Assembly: GCF_002256285.1 (NCBI RefSeq)
Contig: NZ_NKJE01000006.1
Span: 21,012-85,011 of the forward strand
Reading direction: 5' to 3'
DNA: 64,000 nt
Source: Flavobacterium sp. BFFFF1
GTDB lineage: Bacteria > Bacteroidota > Bacteroidia > Flavobacteriales > Flavobacteriaceae
In this document: positions 1 through 8,065 of the stretch, piece by piece
Layout of the letters: each line of letters opens with the position of its first letter
How positions within the stretch are numbered: the stretch's first letter is position 1
Translations under genes and position numbers: made by a program
The notes under the pieces: generated by a model
Seen by the model: the letters and a program-made list of their open reading frames with translations, nothing else
Told to the model about the DNA's origin: nothing
Databases searched by the model: none

Positions 1-115
1 AACAACTGTAGTGTGGACTCGGCTTGCGTGTTGAAAACAGATGAAGTGGAAGTGTACAAATTATTCACTATATATCCCAATCCCGCGACCGATGTATTGC
101 ATGTCAAGTCAAAAG
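1..115 (+). repeat. Direct repeat, copy 1 (partner 1589-1703)
   Basis: Base-by-base comparison with 1589-1703 gives only about four mismatches in 115 bases (positions 33, 55, 100, 108). Past about base 116 the two tails diverge quickly at DNA level although the protein domain stays similar. This patchy identity points to recent duplication or gene conversion of the linker and start of the sorting domain. Confidence 0.85.
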
Positions 116-285
116 AAAATACATCCATCACGTCGCTTTCAGTTTATAATACTTTAGGGCAATTGATTATTACCGTCACCAATCCGCAACAAACAATCGA
201 TGTTTCTGAATTGCTTTCGGGAAATTATTTCATCAAAATTACTTCGAATAAAGGAATTGCAAATGCGAGATTCGTAAAAAAATAA
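1..285 (+). CDS. C-terminal end of a T9SS-secreted (probably leucine-rich-repeat) protein, 5' truncated by window
   Basis: The reading frame is already open at base 1, so only about the last 94 residues are visible. They hold a type A T9SS sorting domain: the FTIYPNPATDVLHV motif about 22 residues in, a short beta-rich stretch with YNTLGQ, the GNYFIKI motif, and a final basic KK. This domain sends the protein through the outer membrane via the type IX secretion system and is then removed. The first 115 bases nearly match the tail of the next gene (1589-1703), so the unseen upstream part is probably also a leucine-rich-repeat protein and the two genes are tandem paralogs. The product of the missing part is inferred, not seen. 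Confidence 0.85.
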   Translation, partial: NNCSVDSACVLKTDEVEVYKLFTIYPNPATDVLHVKSKENTSITSLSVYNTLGQLIITVTNPQQTIDVSELLSGNYFIKITSNKGIANARFVKK

Positions 286-294
286 TTTTTAGTT

Positions 295-310
295 GGCCTT
301 CCCGAAGGCC
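295..310 (+). terminator. Hairpin after the truncated T9SS gene
   Basis: GGCCTT and AAGGCC arms around a four-base CCCG loop, nine bases after the stop codon. The following bases are only moderately T-rich (GCTTGGTTTTCG), so this may be a weak terminator or a 3'-end stabilising hairpin. It separates the two tandem paralogs. Confidence 0.5.
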
Positions 311-352
311 GCTTGGTTTTCGACTAAAACCTTAATTTTATAACAATCAATT

Positions 353-1873
353 TTGAAAAAAACATATCTTTTAGTTGCTTTAATTGTAGCGCTCGCGAGC
401 AACGGACAAACAATTAGTTTTCAGGATTTAAATTTAAAGAACGCACTTCTGTCAACTGGTACAGCTTTTGATACATACACCACCGCCATAAATGTTGATA
501 CAAACGGAAATGGGGAAATTGAAGTAGAAGAGGCTTTGCAGGTTTATGATCTTAGGATAGCGAATAGAAATATTACAAATATTGACGGTCTCCAATATTT
601 TACCAACCTGAGGCGGTTCGATTGTAACCACAACAGTATTTCCGATCTGGATCCCATTACAGGATTGATAAATATGGATACATTGTATTGTAACGATAAT
701 GCGCTTACCACTTTGGATTTAAGCACACTTCATGTCCTCAGAATTCTTTATTGTTCAGAAAATTTATTGACTTCCATGAATCTGAATAATTTAGGCAGTT
801 TGGACACAGTAGTTTGTAATAATAATAATCTTACCGAACTTGATGTCCTTACTTTAAGCAATTTAAACCATCTTGAGTGTACTTACAACAATCTTACAAC
901 TATAAATCTTTCAGGTTTATCGCATTTGACGTCAGTCGCCTGCGACCACAATGCAATAAGCTCTGTAATTTTCGGGTTACCAGGTAACCACATGAGTTTT
1001 AGCTGCGATTACAATAATCTTACGCAACTTAACCTTACCGGTGTTCATCTGGAAACGCTCCAATGCAGGTATAATAACCTAACAACGTTAGACGTCAGTG
1101 GTGGGTTCTATGGTCTCTATTGTAGTCACAATAACCTTACTTCCCTGATATTGCCTAATTCATATTCGTATAGTGGCCGAAGTCTTGATTGTAGCTTCAA
1201 TGAATTGACTACGTTAATTATCGATGAAGGGATGCATATAGTGCAGCTCAATTGCTCGCACAACAACCTCACAACGCTTGATGCAACTCATTTTGATGGA
1301 TCATATTTGTTTTGTCATGATAATGAACTAACGAGCCTGACGGTGAACCCTCGTCTTTCCGCGCTGTATTGTCAAAATAACTTCCTAACGACAATCGAAA
1401 TTCCGGCTTCGAGCGCATATTGGCCGATTGCGATGGATTGCTCTAACAATAATCTCGAGACCATGCTCCTGATTAATGGAAGGCTGGAAAGTCCTATAAA
1501 TTTCAGCGGCAATCCAAATTTGTTACAGATATGTGAAGATTCAAACCAAGTCAGTGAATTACAGACCCTGGCTGCATCATACGCATATAACAACTGTAGT
1601 GTGGACTCGGCTTGCGTGTTAAAAACAGATGAAGTGGAAGTGGACAAATTATTCACTATATATCCCAATCCCGCGACCGATGTATTGAATGTCAAATCAA
1701 AAGACAACACAACGATAAATTCACTTTCAGTCTACAATACTTTGGGGCAAGTCCTTTTAACTGCTACAAACCCCTCAGAAAGCATTCAAATTGAATCGCT
1801 GCCTTCGGGAAGTTACTTTATCAGGATCAATTCTGATAAAGGTACTTCATCTTCAGGCTTCATTAAGAAATAA
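353..1873 (+). CDS. T9SS-secreted leucine-rich-repeat protein
   Basis: 506 residues from a TTG start, chosen because it gives a clean signal peptide (MKKTYLLVALIVALASNG) and no ATG fits better. Residues about 60-400 carry some 15 leucine-rich repeats of 20-21 residues with the pattern LxxLxCxxNxLTxLDL; the recurrent cysteine (YCNDN, CSENL, CTYNNL) and asparagine ladder are typical of secreted Bacteroidota LRR proteins. A type A T9SS sorting domain (YPNPATDVLNV to SGSYFIRI, ending KK) occupies the last 75 or so residues. The protein is therefore expected outside the cell or on its surface, probably in binding or adhesion; the ligand is unknown. It is the downstream member of a tandem pair. Confidence 0.9.
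   Translation: MKKTYLLVALIVALASNGQTISFQDLNLKNALLSTGTAFDTYTTAINVDTNGNGEIEVEEALQVYDLRIANRNITNIDGLQYFTNLRRFDCNHNSISDLDPITGLINMDTLYCNDNALTTLDLSTLHVLRILYCSENLLTSMNLNNLGSLDTVVCNNNNLTELDVLTLSNLNHLECTYNNLTTINLSGLSHLTSVACDHNAISSVIFGLPGNHMSFSCDYNNLTQLNLTGVHLETLQCRYNNLTTLDVSGGFYGLYCSHNNLTSLILPNSYSYSGRSLDCSFNELTTLIIDEGMHIVQLNCSHNNLTTLDATHFDGSYLFCHDNELTSLTVNPRLSALYCQNNFLTTIEIPASSAYWPIAMDCSNNNLETMLLINGRLESPINFSGNPNLLQICEDSNQVSELQTLAASYAYNNCSVDSACVLKTDEVEVDKLFTIYPNPATDVLNVKSKDNTTINSLSVYNTLGQVLLTATNPSESIQIESLPSGSYFIRINSDKGTSSSGFIKK
1589..1703 (+). repeat. Direct repeat, copy 2 (partner 1-115)
   Basis: Near-identical to bases 1-115; it covers the linker after the last leucine-rich repeat and the first strand of the T9SS sorting domain. 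See the partner entry. Confidence 0.85.
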
Positions 1874-1974
1874 TTCCTTCGGGTTAAAAGGCAGCGAATA
1901 CCATTTACAATCTTTTACTACGATGCCCGCGCGTTTTGCAAGGGGATAGCATCTTTTGCGTTCGTGGAAAGGAC

Positions 1975-2100
1975 CAAACAAGCGGCGTAGTGGAGTAACC
2001 AGGCGGTGCAGTGGAGTAACCAGGCAGCGTAAGGAAGCAAGCAGGCGGTGCAAGGGAGTAATCAAGCGTTGGGAGGGCGCAACCAGTAAATGGGCAATAA
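1975..2100. repeat. Array of six imperfect 21-bp tandem units
   Basis: Six consecutive units of exactly 21 bases begin at 1975, 1996, 2017, 2038, 2059 and 2080. The consensus opens with YAACCAGGCGG and closes with GGAG. The last unit is the most diverged. Because 21 is a multiple of three, a reading frame stays open through the array on the minus strand and reads as leucine-rich heptads (LTPLHRL, VTPLRRL), but it lacks the marks of a real gene. The array fills the intergenic space between the LRR gene and the fasciclin gene. A second array with the same period is at 42136-42512. Confidence 0.75.
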
Positions 2101-2245
2101 TCTTCAGCAATACCCCACCATTATAAAATAGCCCCTGCCGCATCCATTTCCTGCATTTACTAATTTCCTGTTAAAATGGGAATACCGTAAAACCAAAACC
2201 GATGCATCGGCGTAGATTAGGGTATTAACAAATAACTTTAAATTT

Positions 2246-2803
2246 ATGAAAACTTCAAAATTTTTGTCTTCAGCGGTGGTAATGGCTGCAGTGTTTTTTA
2301 CAACCCTGTCTTTTGCACAGAAAAATCCAATGGTAGGCGGTGCAGCGATGTATCCGGCTAAGAATATCGTAGAAAATGCGGTGAATTCGAAAGACCATAC
2401 TACACTCGTAGCCGCTGTAAAAGCAGCAGGCCTGGTCGAGACGTTACAGGGAAAAGGGCCATTTACGGTATTTGCACCGACGAATGCGGCGTTTGACAAA
2501 TTGCCAGCAGGAACTGTGGAAACATTGCTTAAACCAGAAAACAAGGCAATGCTGCAAGGTGTACTTACATACCATGTTGTTGCCGGTAAAATGGACAGCA
2601 AAGCCATCGCTGCTGCAATCAAGGCCGGAGGCGGTAAAGCGGTACTGACGACCGTTCAGGGCGGCAAACTGACTGCTACCATGAGCGGCAGTAAACTGGT
2701 ACTTACTGATGAAAAAGGTGGTAAGTCTACCGTAACAATTGCTGACGTATACCAGTCGAACGGCGTGATTCATGTAGTTGACTCGGTAGTCATGCACAAA
2801 TAG
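2246..2803 (+). CDS. Secreted fasciclin (FAS1) domain protein
   Basis: 185 residues: a signal peptide of about 24 residues (cleavage after SFA), then one FAS1 domain from about residue 40 to the end. The two conserved FAS1 boxes are visible: FTVFAPTNAAFDKLP around residue 70, and the terminal VIHVVDSVVM stretch, with the YHVV box in between. FAS1 domains act in cell adhesion or biofilm matrices, and single-domain bacterial versions are usually periplasmic or secreted. It has no T9SS tail, so a periplasmic or loosely surface-associated location is likely. It stands alone between the 21-bp array and a bidirectional terminator. Confidence 0.9.
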   Translation: MKTSKFLSSAVVMAAVFFTTLSFAQKNPMVGGAAMYPAKNIVENAVNSKDHTTLVAAVKAAGLVETLQGKGPFTVFAPTNAAFDKLPAGTVETLLKPENKAMLQGVLTYHVVAGKMDSKAIAAAIKAGGGKAVLTTVQGGKLTATMSGSKLVLTDEKGGKSTVTIADVYQSNGVIHVVDSVVMHK

Positions 2804-2821
2804 AAATCTTATAAAAAACAA

Positions 2822-2846
2822 AAAATCCCGTCTAGAACGGGATTTT
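2822..2846. terminator. Bidirectional rho-independent terminator
   Basis: Perfect arms ATCCCGT / ACGGGAT with a CTAGA loop, flanked by an A-run on the left and a T-run on the right, so it can stop transcription from both sides. It sits between the convergent fasciclin and pheT genes. Confidence 0.85.
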
Positions 2847-2865
2847 TTATTTGTAATAGAATGAC

Positions 2866-5289
2866 TTACCTCAGAACAGCACCGAGTTCAGCTTCGAATT
2901 TCTGCTGCAGTTTCCCCATAATCTTGTCAATCTGGGTATCGGTGAGTGTTTTTGAATTGTCCTGTATGGTAAAGCTAATGGCGTAGGACTTCTTGCCCTC
3001 CGGCAGATTTTTCCCGGTGTAGACGTCAAACAGATCGATTTCCTTGAGCAGCGCTTTTTCCGATTGTCTTGCCAAATCATAAATGGTATCGAACTGCACA
3101 GTGTCGTCAACCAACAAGGCAAGGTCACGTCTTACCTCAGGATATTTTGGAATATCGGCATAGCGTATCTTATTGTTGATGGACTTTAACACCAGTTCCC
3201 AATTAAAATCAGCGAAAAGAACTTCCTGTTTAATGTCAAAATGCTTTGCTACCGATTTTTTCACGCTGCCCATTTCGACCAAAATATCGGTACCTGAGGC
3301 GATGGCGATGCCCTCAGCGAATACATCGGATGACGCGGGCTGGATATTGATCTTATTGATACCAAGTCGGGATAAGACACTCATCACATAGCCCTTGAAA
3401 TAGAAGAAATCAGACACTTGTGAGGCCGCTGTCCAGCTTTCGGAATTTCGATTTCCGCTTACGAATAGTGTTAAGTGTTTCCGTTCGTCAAAACCGTCAC
3501 CAATCTTATGGTAGCTTTTCCCGAATTCAAATAACTTTAAATCAGCATTTCTCCTGTTGATATTATAGGACACCGCTTCCAATCCGGAAAACAGCAAAGA
3601 CTGCCTCATTGCGGACAGGTCTTTACTTAAAGGATTCAGAACAATTACGTTTTCATCCTCGTTTAATGTAGCTGACAACGACGCATAATCCGGTGTGGTT
3701 AGCGAATTGGCCATCATTTCATTAAAACCAAGTGAAACCAATTGGGATGCAATGATATTCTGGATTTTATAGTCTTCAGTCCTCGGTGAATTGGAAACTG
3801 TAGCATTCAGTTTTTTGGTAAAATTGATGTTGTTGTATCCATATACCCGCAGGATTTCTTCAATGACGTCAATTTCCCGCTGTACATCCACGCGGTAGGC
3901 AGGAATAATTAAACCAAGTCCTGCGTCGGAGACACTGTTTACTTTGATGTCGAGCGAAACCAATATTTTTTTAATGGTTTCCTTAGGCAAATCCTGCCCA
4001 ATAATCTTAGCGGATTTCTCAAAATTCAGGAATACCGGAAAATCTTCGATTTTCTTTGGATACACATCGATAACGTCAGAGGTGATTTCGCCACCTGCTA
4101 CTTCCTGGATTAAAATCGCAGCCCTTTTCAAGGCATATTCCGTAATCGTAGGATCAATCCCGCGTTCAAAGCGGAAGGAAGCATCGGTATTTAAGGCTTG
4201 TCTCTTTGCAGTCTTACGCACACTGACCGGATTGAAATACGCACTTTCCAAAAAGATATTGCTTGTGTTTTCACTTACACCGGAATGCTTCCCGCCAAAA
4301 ACACCTGCAAAACACAACGGTCCTTTTTCATCACAGATCATCAGGTCATCTTCGTGTAAAGTCCTTTCAACATCATCAAGCGTTACAAACTTTGTTCCTG
4401 CTTCAAGTGTTTTAACAATAATCTTGTTGCCATTTATTTTAGCTGCATCGAACGCATGCAACGGTTGTCCCAATTCATGAAGCACATAATTGGTCACGTC
4501 AACAATGTTATTTTTTGGGGTCAAGCCTATGGATTTTAAGCGATTTTGCAGCCATTCTGGTGAAGGCTTTACAGTAACCCCCGAAATCGTTACGCCGCAA
4601 TACCGAGGAGCAAGTTTCGCATTCTCAACTTTGACATCGATTTTCAACGTCCGTTTGTCAATCCTGAAATTGCTGATGGACGGTGTCTTGAGTTCGGTAC
4701 TGATGTTTTTTTGGATTAATCCGGCGCGCAAGTCCCTGGCGACTCCCATATGGCTCATCGCATCGGCGCGGTTTGGCGTCAGTCCGATTTCAAAAACCTC
4801 GTCGTTTTCTATGTTGAATACTTTTGCTACGGGCGTTCCTGCAACCAGCGATGCGTCCAATATCATAATGCCTTCATGACTTTCTCCCAACCCGATTTCA
4901 TCTTCGGCGCAAATCATTCCGTGGCTTTCCTGTTCGCGTATTTTTCCTTTCTTAATCTGAAAAGCATTCCCGTCTTTATCGTATAATGTCGTCCCGATTG
5001 TAGCAACGGGAACTTTTTGTCCGACGGCTACATTCGCTGCACCACAAACAATCTGTACCGGGGTACCATTGCCCAGATCCACAGTCGTAATTTTTAATCG
5101 GTCTGCGTTTGGATGCTGGACACAGGTCAATACATGCCCAACAACAATGCCTTCTAGCCCGCCTTTTACGGATTGATAGGGTTCGACCGCTTCCACTTCA
5201 AGTCCCAGATCCGTAAGCAGGGCAGCAGTTTCTTCAGATTTCCAGTCGATTTTGATGAACTGTTTTAACCAGTTGTAAGATATTTTCAT
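2866..5289 (-). CDS. pheT: Phenylalanine--tRNA ligase beta subunit
   Basis: 807 residues from the ATG that gives MKISYNWLKQF, the usual PheT N-terminus; an upstream in-frame start would add eight residues and is less likely. Domain order fits the family: EMAP-type tRNA-binding domain at about residues 40-150 (HPNADRLKITTVDLG), B3/B4 domain with the editing site in the middle, B5 domain, catalytic-like core, and a C-terminal FDX-ACB anticodon-binding domain (about the last 95 residues, starting near YPEVRRDLALLV). It forms the alpha2-beta2 enzyme that charges tRNA-Phe and clears mischarged Tyr-tRNA-Phe. pheS is not beside it, as is common in Bacteroidota. A TATATTTG -7 box (5311-5318, complement) lies 22 bases upstream of the start. 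Confidence 0.96.
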   Translation of the reverse strand: MKISYNWLKQFIKIDWKSEETAALLTDLGLEVEAVEPYQSVKGGLEGIVVGHVLTCVQHPNADRLKITTVDLGNGTPVQIVCGAANVAVGQKVPVATIGTTLYDKDGNAFQIKKGKIREQESHGMICAEDEIGLGESHEGIMILDASLVAGTPVAKVFNIENDEVFEIGLTPNRADAMSHMGVARDLRAGLIQKNISTELKTPSISNFRIDKRTLKIDVKVENAKLAPRYCGVTISGVTVKPSPEWLQNRLKSIGLTPKNNIVDVTNYVLHELGQPLHAFDAAKINGNKIIVKTLEAGTKFVTLDDVERTLHEDDLMICDEKGPLCFAGVFGGKHSGVSENTSNIFLESAYFNPVSVRKTAKRQALNTDASFRFERGIDPTITEYALKRAAILIQEVAGGEITSDVIDVYPKKIEDFPVFLNFEKSAKIIGQDLPKETIKKILVSLDIKVNSVSDAGLGLIIPAYRVDVQREIDVIEEILRVYGYNNINFTKKLNATVSNSPRTEDYKIQNIIASQLVSLGFNEMMANSLTTPDYASLSATLNEDENVIVLNPLSKDLSAMRQSLLFSGLEAVSYNINRRNADLKLFEFGKSYHKIGDGFDERKHLTLFVSGNRNSESWTAASQVSDFFYFKGYVMSVLSRLGINKINIQPASSDVFAEGIAIASGTDILVEMGSVKKSVAKHFDIKQEVLFADFNWELVLKSINNKIRYADIPKYPEVRRDLALLVDDTVQFDTIYDLARQSEKALLKEIDLFDVYTGKNLPEGKKSYAISFTIQDNSKTLTDTQIDKIMGKLQQKFEAELGAVLR

Positions 5290-5529
5290 CAGAGAGATTT
5301 TATTCGGTTGCAAATATAATCATTGCGGATGGAGCCGGAAAGTTTTTTGTAGGCTTTTGTTTTTTTAAATTCAAACAGGCTTTTCGGTGTCATAGTCGAC
5401 AATACCTGGGTTCATGATTGGTGATGATTTCTTTTAAAGTATATATTTGCTGCAAGATGAATGATATAAAACTAAAAAAACACTTACAATTGCATTTGTA
5501 GCTTTATTATCGCTAACAATGCGTTATGT

Positions 5530-6147
5530 GTGGAGCCAGTCCCTTCAGCGGTGGTTGTCGGAAGCACTTTACAGTTGGACGTTCAGGAATTGAATGGATA
5601 CACGTATCATTGGACAGGACCGATGGGGTTTGATTCCGAGTTGAGAAATCCGATAGTCGATAATTTTACGGTAGATAAGTGGGGCGCCTATACCGTGACC
5701 ATCACAAATGGAACGTGTATAAACGAAGGCTCCGTTGAAGCTGCAGTTTTATGTGCGGCTCAGCATTCGATAAATGGTTGTCCGATTACTGGTTTAAGCC
5801 CCAGCGGAACACAGATATATTTTAGCGGCCCGTTTGATCCTTACGGTTCGAATTTTTGGAATTATGGATCGATTACTTTTTTGAGTAGTTCGGGGATGAC
5901 TGCTGATTCGACGATCCCCGGATCATATGAAATAGGGGAGGATGTCAATATTAGTTTGTTTGTGGCAAGCGTTTACAGGAGAGCATTGTCTGGAACGGTT
6001 TACATCCATAAAAACAATACAACCAATAAGATGATTATTGATTTTTGCGGATTGCCATCCGGAATTAATGCTCCAGGCGGCCCAGGTCCTATGCCGTACA
6101 CGCCTGCAGATCCTATTTATGGAAATATTGAAGTGACACTTCCTTAA
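5530..6147 (+). CDS. Secreted Ig/PKD-like domain protein of unknown function, 5' end apparently frame-broken
   Basis: 205 residues if read from a GTG at 5530. Residues 1-70 resemble an Ig/PKD-like fold of secreted Bacteroidota proteins (YTYHWTGPMGF, WGAYTVTITNGTC); the rest is Gly/Ser/Pro-rich and unrecognised, with no T9SS tail. No good start exists in this frame: the bases just upstream (5474-5520) encode a textbook signal peptide (KKTLTIAFVALLSLT) in a different frame, and that stretch itself lacks an ATG. A one-base loss after about 5467 (AT-AAAACT instead of ATGAAAACT) and a second shift near 5515-5530 would restore one secreted protein. It may be a decaying gene, a recent pseudogene, or carry sequencing errors. 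Confidence 0.55.
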   Translation: MEPVPSAVVVGSTLQLDVQELNGYTYHWTGPMGFDSELRNPIVDNFTVDKWGAYTVTITNGTCINEGSVEAAVLCAAQHSINGCPITGLSPSGTQIYFSGPFDPYGSNFWNYGSITFLSSSGMTADSTIPGSYEIGEDVNISLFVASVYRRALSGTVYIHKNNTTNKMIIDFCGLPSGINAPGGPGPMPYTPADPIYGNIEVTLP

Positions 6148-6349
6148 ACGGATTTTCCTTGCGCCACCATTTTCCAAAATAACTTTAAACAGCAGTAATG
6201 GCTTGCGTATGGCATCGAAAAATAGGTCGTAGCAACTGATTCGTTAAAAAAATAAAATTAACACGGGCAAATCGGTTTGTAATATTTATTTTTTTAAATT
6301 TGATAACATTAATTCAATAGGTTTTTAACTAAAAGAAGCAATTTCATTT

Positions 6350-6547
6350 ATGGAAAAAACTATGTTCAACTATACCAAAGGCATACTGGAAAGAGTCAGT
6401 TTTGATCCTGTCCTTTTTTGCAAAGAAGTCCAGAAGGCGTTGAAAGTATTGCTGCCTTACGAAATCGAGCAGTTGTCAGAATGGCTGTTGCAGTTTGTAA
6501 AGGAAAAACCAGAGCTGAAACATTGCCAGATTTATCTAAATTCATAA
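6350..6547 (+). CDS. Small conserved protein of unknown function
   Basis: 65 residues from ATG 6350, or 61 from the internal ATG at 6362 (MFNYTKGILERVSFDP), which looks like the more conserved start. It is helical and acidic/hydrophobic (ALKVLLPYEIEQLSEWLLQFVKEKPELK), with no signal peptide or membrane segment. From memory, similar roughly 60-residue cytoplasmic proteins recur in Flavobacteriia, but I know no function. A strong terminator follows directly, so it is probably a single-gene transcript. Confidence 0.75.
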   Translation: MEKTMFNYTKGILERVSFDPVLFCKEVQKALKVLLPYEIEQLSEWLLQFVKEKPELKHCQIYLNS

Positions 6548-6552
6548 AACTA

Positions 6553-6573
6553 AAGGAGCTTAAACGGCTCCTT
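6553..6573 (+). terminator. Rho-independent terminator
   Basis: Arms AAGGAGC / GCTCCTT with a seven-base loop followed by TTTTTATG, immediately after the 65-residue protein gene and ahead of the convergent oxyR. Confidence 0.85.
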
Positions 6574-6582
6574 TTTTTATGT

Positions 6583-7527
6583 TTATTTTTTGCTTAGTGG
6601 ACTTACGATCTGCACATTCTGGAAGACGATTGCGCCCTTAATGACACCTGCAATGGTACTGCGTAAGGCATCTATGATGTGTATTTTCAGCTCTGTTTTC
6701 GGAAACACAAGACTGACTTCACGCGCCGGCTTTGGCTCTTTGAATTGGTGCAATTTCCTTTTATCGGTTTCGTTTAAGTTAAGTGTATGCAGATAAGGCA
6801 GGAGTGTGGTACCCAAACCTTCGTCAGCGAGCTTCACCAGGGTTTCAAAACTGCCACTCTCAAGCCGGAAGTTTCCATTGCTGCTGACGCCACCGTTACT
6901 CCTACACAGATTCAATACGCCGTCACGGAAGCAGTGCCCATCCTGAAGCATCAACATCTCGTCTACGTTGAGATCATTGACCTCAATTTCGCTTTTTTGA
7001 GATAGCGCGTGGTTGTCTGGCAGGTAAGCCACAAACGGCTCGAAATACAAGACGATTTCCTTCAGCCGCTCTTCTTCCAGCGGTGTGGCAGCGATGGCGG
7101 CATCAAGATGGCCATTCTTGAGACGGTGAACAATTTCAGCAGTATTCAGCTCTTCAATGATTAACTTTACCTTAGGATATTTTTTAATGAAGTTGTTTAG
7201 GAACATGGGCAACAACGTGGGCATCACAGTGGGAATTATACCCAAACGGAATTCACCCCCAATAAATCCTTTCTGCTGCTCGACGATATCTTTAATCCGA
7301 TCCGCCTCATTGACAATGTTTTTGGCCTGGTTTACAATTTTCTGACCGATATCAGTGAGCTGGATAGGCTTTTTACTTCGGTCAAAGATCAATATATTTA
7401 ACTCATCCTCAATTTTCTGTATCTGCATACTGAGCGTAGGCTGCGTAACGAAACACTTTTCAGCTGCTAACGTAAAGTTTTTATACTCGGCCACTGCGAG
7501 GACATATTGTAATTGTGTGATTGTCAT
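6583..7527 (-). CDS. oxyR: LysR-family peroxide sensor OxyR
   Basis: 314 residues from the ATG of MTITQLQYVLAVAEYKNF; the longer frame adds only seven unsupported residues. N-terminal winged helix-turn-helix (about residues 1-60, AAEKCFVTQPTLSMQIQKIE) and a LysR substrate-binding domain from about 90. Counting from this start, the cysteines in the DGHCFRDGVLNLC segment fall at 199 and 208, the same numbers as the redox pair of E. coli OxyR, so it should form the peroxide-induced disulfide and activate antioxidant genes. No catalase or Dps gene is adjacent. A TATATTTG -7 box (7546-7553, complement) lies 18 bases upstream of the start. Confidence 0.93.
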   Translation of the reverse strand: MTITQLQYVLAVAEYKNFTLAAEKCFVTQPTLSMQIQKIEDELNILIFDRSKKPIQLTDIGQKIVNQAKNIVNEADRIKDIVEQQKGFIGGEFRLGIIPTVMPTLLPMFLNNFIKKYPKVKLIIEELNTAEIVHRLKNGHLDAAIAATPLEEERLKEIVLYFEPFVAYLPDNHALSQKSEIEVNDLNVDEMLMLQDGHCFRDGVLNLCRSNGGVSSNGNFRLESGSFETLVKLADEGLGTTLLPYLHTLNLNETDKRKLHQFKEPKPAREVSLVFPKTELKIHIIDALRSTIAGVIKGAIVFQNVQIVSPLSKK

Positions 7528-7615
7528 ATATAGTAATTTGTGATGCAAATATAAAAACTATCGATTTATCTTATACTAAATTATTTTGTTTTTTTATTTT
7601 TCAACTTTGAAAGCT

Positions 7616-7645
7616 TTTGCACGAAAGCAAAAAATGTTAAATTTG
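7616..7645 (+). promoter_or_regulatory. Bacteroidota-type promoter
   Basis: TTTG at 7616-7619 and TAAATTTG at 7638-7645, separated by 18 bases, close to the TTTG-N19-TAnnTTTG consensus. It would start transcription about 50 bases upstream of the 94-residue gene and could serve the SulP/carbonic anhydrase genes as well. Confidence 0.55.
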
Positions 7646-7702
7646 AATTAAATCGCTTACCAAAACTTTTACAGGAATTTCCTGAGTAATACATTTGGCA
7701 CA

Positions 7703-7987
7703 ATGAAATTTGCTGTGAAAATTATGATTGTAGTATTCCTGACCTTTCTGGCCACACCTACAATTGTGAGCCTGATTGAGAAGAATTCAGACACTTCGAT
7801 TTTTTACGGCATGTCTGAGGAAGAACTTTTACATAAAGAAATTAAGGAAATAAAGGCGGAGTTTAACGTTTTTCATTTCGATTTTTTCAACTTTGAATGT
7901 AAAACTTCAGGGCCGATCGTTTCAGAAAACCAGTCCCGTCACAATAAGGTGACGCCTTCTATTTTCGCTCCTCCGCCGAACGCTTAA
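7703..7987 (+). CDS. Small membrane-anchored or secreted protein of unknown function
   Basis: 94 residues. An N-terminal hydrophobic helix (residues 4-24, VKIMIVVFLTFLATPTIVSLI) is a signal anchor or uncleaved signal. It is followed by a charged helical stretch (EEELLHKEIKEIKAEF) and a short tail with one cysteine. No domain recognised. It lies 78 bases upstream of the SulP transporter on the same strand and probably shares its promoter, so a helper role in that operon is possible but unproven. Confidence 0.7.
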   Translation: MKFAVKIMIVVFLTFLATPTIVSLIEKNSDTSIFYGMSEEELLHKEIKEIKAEFNVFHFDFFNFECKTSGPIVSENQSRHNKVTPSIFAPPPNA

Positions 7988-8065
7988 TACAATTTTCGTT
8001 TTTCGTTGTTTCACTTTCCTGCGTCGCGGGAATGTAACGTTTTGTATTAAACTTAGTAAGGTATC

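Noticed and set aside
1885..1965. Fourth copy of the intergenic element
   Set aside because: GATGCCCGCG and GGGGATAGCATCTTTTG recall its blocks, but the order and spacing do not fit well enough to claim it.
1853..2143. 96-residue minus-strand ORF with leucine heptads
   Set aside because: It is produced by the 21-bp array staying open in frame; it overlaps the end of the LRR gene and has no start context or homology that I recognise.
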